This document shows, piece by piece, positions 7,381 through 11,659 of a DNA stretch of 11,659 bases (its first letter is position 1; each line of letters begins with the position of its first letter). This stretch comes from Pseudomonadota bacterium (GTDB lineage Bacteria > Pseudomonadota > Gammaproteobacteria > Acidiferrobacterales > UBA6901). The stretch spans positions 1-11,659 of the forward strand of contig JAJYEK010000105.1 in NCBI GenBank assembly GCA_021785795.1, read 5' to 3'. Under the pieces are notes generated by a model that saw nothing but the letters and a program-made list of their open reading frames with translations, ran no database searches and had not been told where the DNA came from. The position numbers were made by a program, and so were the translations under genes.

Positions 7381-7541
7381 AATGGCAGATTATGTCTGGC
7401 TATCGAAAACCCGAAAGATGGACGCTTTGACCGGTGATCCGATCCTGAAGGCTCGCCCGCTTGGCCAGCCCGTGCCGGGAAGTCGGCCGGCAGGTATCAT
7501 TATACGCGCTTCTCGAAGCTTTCCGATATCGGAGGATTCGC

Positions 7542-8069
7542 GTGAATTTGTATTTGCGGCTGCTGGCTGTCCTGATCAGGACGCTGTTCTCGAGACGGCA
7601 TGAGCTGCTCGAGCCGTCCCGTCTTTCGTTTCGAGTGACGCCGCTCGACTGCGATCTCAACATGCACATGAACAACGGCCGCTACCTGACATTCATGGAT
7701 CTTGGGCGCATCCATATGCTCGGTCAGACCGGAATGCTCACGCCGATGGTACGGGCGCGCTGGATGCCGGTGTTGGGTGCGGCTGAGATAAATTTCATTC
7801 GCCCGCTCCGACCGCTGCGCAAGTTCGAACTGGTGACCCGTCTGGTAACATGGGATGAGAAGTACTTCTACATTGAACAGCGTTTCGAGACGGAGGGTCG
7901 GCTGTGCGCCATAGCGCTGGTAAAGGGACTGTTCATGACAGCAGGTCGGCGGGTGGAGAGCAGCGCAGTGCTTAGAGTGCTGGGTCTGGATATCGATGCG
8001 CCGCACATGCCAGAAGTGGTCCGAAGCTGGAATGATCTTTCTGCTATGAAGCGGAAGCATTACGGATGA
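7542..8069 (+). CDS. Hotdog-fold acyl-CoA thioesterase-like protein (THEM6-like)
   Basis: A 175-residue protein of the 4HBT/hotdog thioesterase superfamily, resembling the THEM6-type branch. The N-terminus (NLYLRLLAVLIRTLF, residues 2-16) is a hydrophobic, possibly membrane-associated helix. The signature DCDLNMHMNNGRY at 36-48 carries Asp36/Asp38, His42, Asn44, Asn45 and Tyr48, the active-site helix pattern. A beta-rich region follows (INFIRPLRPLRKFELVTRLV, then YFYIEQRF). I chose GTG 7542 because GGAGGA (7531-7536) lies 5 bases upstream, an excellent ribosome binding site. The frame stays open upstream to 7461, but the extra 27 residues have no such support. The stop overlaps the ATG of the HIT gene by 4 bases, implying coupled translation. 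The acyl substrate is unknown. Confidence 0.83.
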   Translation: MNLYLRLLAVLIRTLFSRRHELLEPSRLSFRVTPLDCDLNMHMNNGRYLTFMDLGRIHMLGQTGMLTPMVRARWMPVLGAAEINFIRPLRPLRKFELVTRLVTWDEKYFYIEQRFETEGRLCAIALVKGLFMTAGRRVESSAVLRVLGLDIDAPHMPEVVRSWNDLSAMKRKHYG

Positions 8070-8503
8070 CGAGAGACGTATCCAGTCGGCCCGGCGCATG
8101 TCCGATGTGCCTGGCCAGCGACGAAAACGTGCTGTGGCACGGCCGCCGCTGCCGCATCATTCTGGTTGACGACGAAGACCACGCCGGTTACTGCCGCGTC
8201 ATCTGGGGTGCCCATGTGAAAGAGATGACAGACCTTGCTTCTGCGGAACGCGCGCACTTCATGCGCATTGTGTTTGCGGCAGAACGTGCGGTGCGTACCG
8301 TCATGCATCCCGATAAGATAAACCTTGCGACGCTCGGGAATCAGGTGCCGCACCTGCATTGGCATGTTATTCCACGTTATGTCGATGACGCCACTTATCC
8401 CGATTCCGCCTGGTCGCCCCCGCATCGCGCCGGCGTGCAACGCGGCGTCGACGCTGCCGGTCTTGTCAGGGAATTGCGTCGTCGACTGCAGTCCGGACAA
8501 TAA
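8066..8503 (+). CDS. HIT-family (histidine triad) nucleotide hydrolase/transferase
   Basis: A 145-residue protein with the histidine triad HLHWHVI at 96-102 (His96, His98, His100). By family knowledge the middle His is the nucleophile that attacks the alpha-phosphate of a nucleotide conjugate. An N-terminal CPMC pair (Cys12, Cys15) resembles the half-site of a structural metal in HIT/GalT relatives. A segment INLATLGNQVP precedes the triad, as usual. It is shorter at the C-terminus than GalT and longer than Hint1 (126 residues). The ATG overlaps the thioesterase stop in an ATGA junction, so the two are almost certainly one operon. Members of this group act on dinucleoside polyphosphates or adenosine phosphoramidates; which one applies here cannot be told. 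Confidence 0.88.
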   Translation: MTRDVSSRPGACPMCLASDENVLWHGRRCRIILVDDEDHAGYCRVIWGAHVKEMTDLASAERAHFMRIVFAAERAVRTVMHPDKINLATLGNQVPHLHWHVIPRYVDDATYPDSAWSPPHRAGVQRGVDAAGLVRELRRRLQSGQ

Positions 8504-8506
8504 GCG

Positions 8507-8535
8507 GACCTGTACCGGGGACCCACCCACAGGTC
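8507..8535. repeat. Inverted repeat 3' of the HIT gene (possible 3' hairpin)
   Basis: GACCTGT (8507-8513) pairs perfectly with ACAGGTC (8529-8535), with a 15-base loop in which GGGG/CCCA can pair further. It begins 4 bases after the HIT stop codon. No T-run follows, so it may protect the mRNA end rather than terminate by itself. Confidence 0.35.
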
Positions 8536-8613
8536 ACGCGGTCGGCGCGTTGCGTCTGGCGATCGCCTGGTCACTGACTTTACGCCGCCCCCTGGGGAGG
8601 TTTGCAGGCAATG

Positions 8614-8694
8614 GGCTCTGGCACGAGGTAGCCTTCAGCCAGGGTCGTACCGGCGGAACTGTACATTGATGGCGCCCGGCACGAGGCATGCCGG
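8614..8694. other. Pair of stem-loops sharing the loop ACGAGG(T/C)A
   Basis: The direct repeat GGCACGAGG occurs at 8620-8628 and 8678-8686. Each copy forms the apex of a hairpin: GGC-ACGAGGTA-GCC, extended by GGCT/AGCC (8614-8633), and CCGGC-ACGAGGCAT-GCCGG (8676-8694). Stems differ in part while the loop is kept, which is unlike a simple duplication. They lie in the 255-base gene-less stretch 8504-8758 between the HIT gene (plus) and the SpoIIAA-like gene (minus). I see no convincing ORF there. It may hold a structured RNA or 3' elements of the two convergent units. Confidence 0.3.
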
Positions 8695-8758
8695 CCCCCC
8701 TGGACAGTATCCGGTTCTCGTGGGTGGCAGGTTGTGACATCTGGTGGCCAAGCCGCTT

Positions 8759-9106
8759 TCAGCGGCCGCGTGCCCAGTCCTCTGCCGGACCGGAATCAGT
8801 GAAGCTGCTGATTTGCGCGTCGGTGAATGCGGTTGCCAGCCATCCCAGCCAGCTTCTCCACTGATCGTTGGTCAGCACCGCTATTCGGGCAAAGTCGTGG
8901 GGGTGGCTGCGCGTAAACTTGATATCTTCCCAGGCGACGTCCAGGGTGAAGCCGGCCATGTTGGTCAGATCCAGCAGCAAATTCAGTTTTCTGTGTGCCT
9001 TCAGCTTTCCCGCAATCGCGTCTTCCAGTTCGCGATAGTCGGCAACTGTGAATTCGGCGAAGACACTGGCCTTTAGAAGACCCTTTTCATCCTGAATGAC
9101 AATCAT
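8759..9106 (-). CDS. SpoIIAA-like (STAS-fold) protein
   Basis: A 115-residue soluble protein that matches the SpoIIAA-like family (STAS-related fold) by overall pattern. A first strand (MIVIQDEKGLLKASVFAEFT) is followed by a helix with YRELEDAIAGKL, a central strand NLLLDLTNMAGF, then WEDIKFTRSHPHDFARIAVLT and a Trp-rich helix (QWRSWLGWLATAFT). No phosphorylatable Ser is placed with confidence, so an anti-anti-sigma role should not be assumed; members of this family in proteobacteria are mostly uncharacterised and some are thought to bind lipid-like ligands. There is no strong ribosome binding site before the ATG. The gene is monocistronic and divergent from cysQ across an AT-rich region. Confidence 0.75.
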   Translation of the reverse strand: MIVIQDEKGLLKASVFAEFTVADYRELEDAIAGKLKAHRKLNLLLDLTNMAGFTLDVAWEDIKFTRSHPHDFARIAVLTNDQWRSWLGWLATAFTDAQISSFTDSGPAEDWARGR

Positions 9107-9303
9107 GTGTTAGCGCTCTAGGATATAATATTCTATACAAGGATCGCGGACGTTCGGCGCAGCTATTTCAGCTGCCCGATTACAGTCCGGCCATACTGGT
9201 ACTATAGAGATTACCATAATTGTAGTCCTGGAAGATCCTGCCGTGTTGCGACATGGCCGGCATTCGGGTCGAGTCGGGGCTGCTGGTCGCCGAGAGGTGT
9301 AGC
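9107..9303. promoter_or_regulatory. AT-rich divergent control region with several dyads
   Basis: This 197-base gap separates the SpoIIAA-like gene (minus) from cysQ (plus). It holds a perfect TATAAT (9124-9129, plus strand) inside the near-perfect dyad ATATAATATTCTAT (9123-9136). It also holds the inverted repeat GCAGCT-atttc-AGCTGC (9159-9175), and an extended -10 like TGGTACTAT (9197-9205) whose TGGTA is half of an inverted repeat with TACCA (9212-9216). -35 matches are poor for both -10 candidates. The AT content is well above that of the neighbouring genes. The three dyads could be operator or 5' leader structures. Confidence 0.4.
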
Positions 9304-10128
9304 GTGGCGGGAGATCAGAATCGGTGCGCGGAGATTGAGCAGATTGTCGCGATCGCACGTGCAGCCGGGGACCGTATTCTCGATGTATACCGGCGCGACT
9401 TCCGCGTTGACAGCAAGGCCGATGGTTCGCCTCTTACGGAAGCGGATACTGCCGCTAACCAATTGATCGCTGAGCAACTCGCAGCCCTCAAGCCGTCGCG
9501 TCCTCTGCTATCCGAGGAAGAGAGGCAGGTAGGTTACAGCGAACGCGCAGGCTGGCATCAGTACTGGCTTGTAGATCCGCTGGATGGTACTAGGGAGTTT
9601 ACCAGCCGCAACGGCGAATTCACCGTCAATATCGCACTCATCGAAGGCAGGCGACCGGTTCTCGGTGTCGTCCATGTGCCGGTGTCGGGCGTTACCTACC
9701 TGGCATGCCAGGGGCTCGGCGCTTTCCGGGAGGAGGCAGACGGAACGCGACGCAAGATACACGTGCGCGTTTATGATGGTGGCCGCGCCACAGTGGTGGC
9801 TAGTCGTTCTCATCCGGGGCCGGAACTCGGCAAATTTCTCGCGCGCCTCAAGGTCCGGGAAGGCGAATATGACACCGCAAGTCTCGGCAGCTCGCTCAAG
9901 ATCTGCATGGTTGCCGAAGGCAGCGCCGACGTCTATCCGCGGCTCGGTCCGACCAGCGAATGGGATACAGCCGCAGCGCAATGCGTCCTCGAGGTTGCCG
10001 GTGGCCGGCTTACGAACCCCGATGGGGAGCCCCTCATCTATAACAAGGAGTCACTGCTCAACCCATGGTTTCTTGCGAGCGGCGGCGGCGCCTATGATTG
10101 GACATCTGTAATGAAGGGCGACGACTGA
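9304..10128 (+). CDS. cysQ: 3'(2'),5'-bisphosphate nucleotidase
   Basis: A 274-residue inositol-monophosphatase-fold enzyme that converts adenosine 3',5'-bisphosphate (PAP), a by-product of sulfate assimilation, to AMP. Metal-binding motifs are present in order: SEEE (Glu71), DPLDGT (Asp91, Asp94, Thr96) and WDTAA (Asp221). The CysQ-type segment SLGSSLKICMVAEG and YPRLGPTSEWDTAAAQ distinguishes it from SuhB-type inositol phosphatases. I chose GTG 9304 because GAGGTG (9294-9299) lies just upstream at good spacing. The frame is open to an ATG at 9253, which lacks such a site. It is longer than E. coli CysQ (246 residues), mainly at the two ends. The stop lies 13 bases before the FGGY kinase ATG, so the two probably share a transcript. 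No sulfate assimilation genes are in the window. Confidence 0.93.
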   Translation: MAGDQNRCAEIEQIVAIARAAGDRILDVYRRDFRVDSKADGSPLTEADTAANQLIAEQLAALKPSRPLLSEEERQVGYSERAGWHQYWLVDPLDGTREFTSRNGEFTVNIALIEGRRPVLGVVHVPVSGVTYLACQGLGAFREEADGTRRKIHVRVYDGGRATVVASRSHPGPELGKFLARLKVREGEYDTASLGSSLKICMVAEGSADVYPRLGPTSEWDTAAAQCVLEVAGGRLTNPDGEPLIYNKESLLNPWFLASGGGAYDWTSVMKGDD

Positions 10129-10141
10129 ATCCGGCGCGAGG

Positions 10142-11611
10142 ATGAGCGCGCCCGGCACGCACGCGTCCCTATATCTCGCAATTGATCAGGGCGGGCATGC
10201 AAGCCGCGCGCTGCTGCTTGATCATGCCGGACGCGTTGTCAGTCATGGCAGCCGGCCGGTGCAGTCGCGCGAACCCCATCCTGGTTGGGTCGAACAGGAC
10301 CCGGAGGAGGTGTTACACAGCGTTGATTCGAGTATCCAGCAGGCTCTTGCCGGCTTTAAAACCGAGGAAGTGGTAGCTGCTGGCCTGGCAACGCAGCGAT
10401 CGAGCATTGTATGCTGGCGCGGTGGCAGCGGTGAACCTCTGTCGCCGGTAATCAGCTGGCAGGACAGGCGTACCGGTGATTGGGTCGCGTCACTTGCGTC
10501 GCACGAGGCCCAGATCCACGCTTGCACCGGCCTGCGGTTGTCGCCGCACTATGGAGCGAGCAAATTGCGCTGGTGTCTCGAGAACCTGCCGGCGGTACGT
10601 CAGGCGTCCGCACGTGGCGATCTGTGCTTCGGCCCGCTCGCAAGCTTCCTGGTGTATCGCCTGACCGCGGAGCATTCGTTCCTTGTCGATCCTGCCAATG
10701 CCGCACGCACGCTGCTATACAGTCTGGAGGCCCGCGACTGGGATTCCGGACTGCTGGAGCTGTTTGATATTCCGCGTGCGTCCCTGCCACGCTGCGTGCC
10801 AACACGCTATGGATTCGGCAGCCTGCGGACCGGCGGTCGTCCCATCGCTTTGCGGATTGTTACGGGCGATCAGTCGGCGGCGCTTTTCGGTTACGGGGCC
10901 CCGCGGCCTGCGATTGCCTATGTGAACATCGGTACCGGAGGGTTTATACAGCGCCTCTGCGGGCCGCAGCCGCAGCGTCACCCGCGGTTGCTCTCCAGTA
11001 TCGTATTCGAGAGCCATGGTTTTTGCAGCTATGTTCTCGAGGGTACAGTCAACGGTGCTGGCAGCGCGCTGCGGTGGGCCGAGCAGGAGCTCGGGCTATC
11101 CGGCCTCGGTGAACGGCTTGCCGCCTGGCTGGAAAGCGAGCGTGGCCCGGTGCTCTTTCTCAACGGCATAGGGGGTCTCGGGGCACCATTTTGGATCGCG
11201 GACTTTTCCTCCCGCTTTGTCGGCTGCGGGGGGCCGCAGCAGAAGGCCGTGGGTGTAGCAGAAAGCATCATTTTTCTGGTTCATGAGAACCTTCAGGCGA
11301 TGCGCGCCTGTTCCGCACCGCTTGAGCGCGTGGTGTTAAGTGGGGGCCTGGCAGTGTTCGACGGTCTGTGTCAGCGGCTGGCGGACATCAGCCGCCTGCC
11401 GGTGTTCCGTCCGTCCGAATCGGAAGCGACTGCGCGCGGGGTGGCATTTCTCCTGCAGGACCCCTCCTTGTCGTGGCCAGAACCTGCCGGCGGCTGGTTC
11501 TGGCCGCTGGAAAATGCGCCACTTGTGAAGCGTTACCGGCTGTGGCGCGCCGCGCTCGACCGGGCGCTCAGTCAATTCCAATTGAGGTTTGATCCTGAAG
11601 CAAGGGGGTAG
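10142..11611 (+). CDS. FGGY-family carbohydrate kinase, glycerol-kinase-like with altered active site
   Basis: A 489-residue sugar or polyol kinase with the two-domain FGGY layout. It follows glycerol kinase closely in order of motifs: AIDQGG near the start, HPGWVEQDPEE (46-56), ISWQDRRT (104-111), GDQSAALFG (242-250, catalytic-base candidate Asp243), IGTGGF (263-268), GLGAPFW (345-351) and LSGGLA (399-404). Key positions differ from E. coli GlpK: the phosphate-loop DQGTTSSR reads DQGGHASR, so both Thr are Gly18/His19, and glycerol-binding Arg-Glu (83-84) is Arg86-Ser87. The substrate is therefore probably not glycerol, and catalytic efficiency is open. The ATG has GCGAGG directly adjacent, a poorly spaced ribosome binding site, and lies 13 bases after cysQ, so translation may depend on the upstream gene. 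I give no symbol for this reason. Confidence 0.85.
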   Translation: MSAPGTHASLYLAIDQGGHASRALLLDHAGRVVSHGSRPVQSREPHPGWVEQDPEEVLHSVDSSIQQALAGFKTEEVVAAGLATQRSSIVCWRGGSGEPLSPVISWQDRRTGDWVASLASHEAQIHACTGLRLSPHYGASKLRWCLENLPAVRQASARGDLCFGPLASFLVYRLTAEHSFLVDPANAARTLLYSLEARDWDSGLLELFDIPRASLPRCVPTRYGFGSLRTGGRPIALRIVTGDQSAALFGYGAPRPAIAYVNIGTGGFIQRLCGPQPQRHPRLLSSIVFESHGFCSYVLEGTVNGAGSALRWAEQELGLSGLGERLAAWLESERGPVLFLNGIGGLGAPFWIADFSSRFVGCGGPQQKAVGVAESIIFLVHENLQAMRACSAPLERVVLSGGLAVFDGLCQRLADISRLPVFRPSESEATARGVAFLLQDPSLSWPEPAGGWFWPLENAPLVKRYRLWRAALDRALSQFQLRFDPEARG

Positions 11612-11630
11612 AGTATCCCCGGGTTGAGCT

Positions 11631-11645
11631 CAGGCAGCATGCCTG
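11631..11645. repeat. Short hairpin 3' of the FGGY kinase gene
   Basis: CAGGCA (11631-11636) and TGCCTG (11640-11645) form a 6-bp stem with a 3-base loop, 19 bases after the kinase stop. No T-run follows within the visible sequence. It may belong to a terminator or to the next gene's leader; the remaining 48 bases of the window show no other feature. Confidence 0.25.
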
Positions 11646-11659
11646 GATCGACGTTGGAT

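Noticed and set aside
7461..7541. Upstream extension of the thioesterase-like gene
   Set aside because: GGAGGA at 7531-7536 fixes the GTG start at 7542; the earlier ATG lacks any such site.
8558..8567. Palindrome GGCGATCGCC, identical in core to the cyanobacterial HIP1 repeat
   Set aside because: Noted as a single isolated copy in an organism that looks proteobacterial, so it is most likely chance.
8060..8740. Two minus-strand frames (8060-8530, 8534-8740), one beginning MGGSPVQVRLLSG, a peptide often seen when tRNA genes are mistranslated
   Set aside because: I looked for a tRNA on both strands and found no T-arm consensus or cloverleaf; the first frame is antisense to the HIT gene and the second has a biased Arg/Pro composition with no family match.
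9253..9303. Upstream ATG extension of cysQ
   Set aside because: The GTG at 9304 has a well-placed GAGGTG, while the ATG at 9253 has none and adds 17 residues outside the family's usual N-terminus.

Overview
The window looks like chromosomal DNA of a GC-rich Gram-negative proteobacterium, probably a gammaproteobacterium. The signs are a complete ADP-heptose (lipopolysaccharide inner-core sugar) operon with a fused HldE, a close relative of the enterobacterial nucleotidase YrfG, a YkgJ-type cysteine cluster protein, CysQ, and a lipoprotein signal. No taxonomic marker gene is present, so the placement is inference. I see no insertion sequence, phage gene, CRISPR array, tRNA or rRNA. Most of the window is densely packed housekeeping DNA.

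Layout. (1) 28-2282, minus strand: a two-gene unit encoding a small Fn3-type lipoprotein followed by a secreted subtilisin-family protease. The protease carries an inserted domain of about 170 residues just before its catalytic serine. (2) 2389-2814, plus strand: a YkgJ-family cysteine cluster protein, divergent from the protease unit and convergent with the next operon. (3) 2857-6507, minus strand: hldE-hldD-gmhA-gmhB, the whole route from sedoheptulose 7-phosphate to ADP-L-glycero-D-manno-heptose in one compact operon, with an extended -10 promoter candidate upstream of hldE. (4) 6727-7380, minus strand: a YrfG-like HAD nucleotidase. (5) 7542-8503, plus strand: a hotdog thioesterase-like gene overlapping a HIT-family hydrolase gene by 4 bases. 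(6) 8504-8758: a gene-less stretch with several stem-loops, two of which share a loop sequence. (7) 8759-9106, minus strand: a SpoIIAA/STAS-like protein. (8) 9107-9303: an AT-rich divergent control region. (9) 9304-11611, plus strand: cysQ followed after 13 bases by a divergent FGGY (glycerol-kinase-like) sugar kinase whose substrate and phosphate-loop residues differ from true GlpK.

How the genes fit together. GmhA isomerises sedoheptulose 7-phosphate, HldE phosphorylates the product at C1, GmhB removes the C7 phosphate, HldE adds AMP, and HldD epimerises the result to the form used by core glycosyltransferases. No glycosyltransferase lies in the window. The other genes handle nucleotides and sugars (YrfG-like, HIT, CysQ, FGGY kinase), but I see nothing that joins them into one pathway.

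I did not find a clearly new multi-gene system. The features most worth a second look are the protease with the inserted domain and its Fn3 lipoprotein partner, the atypical FGGY kinase beside cysQ, and the structured intergenic stretches near 6630-6681 and 8504-8758.
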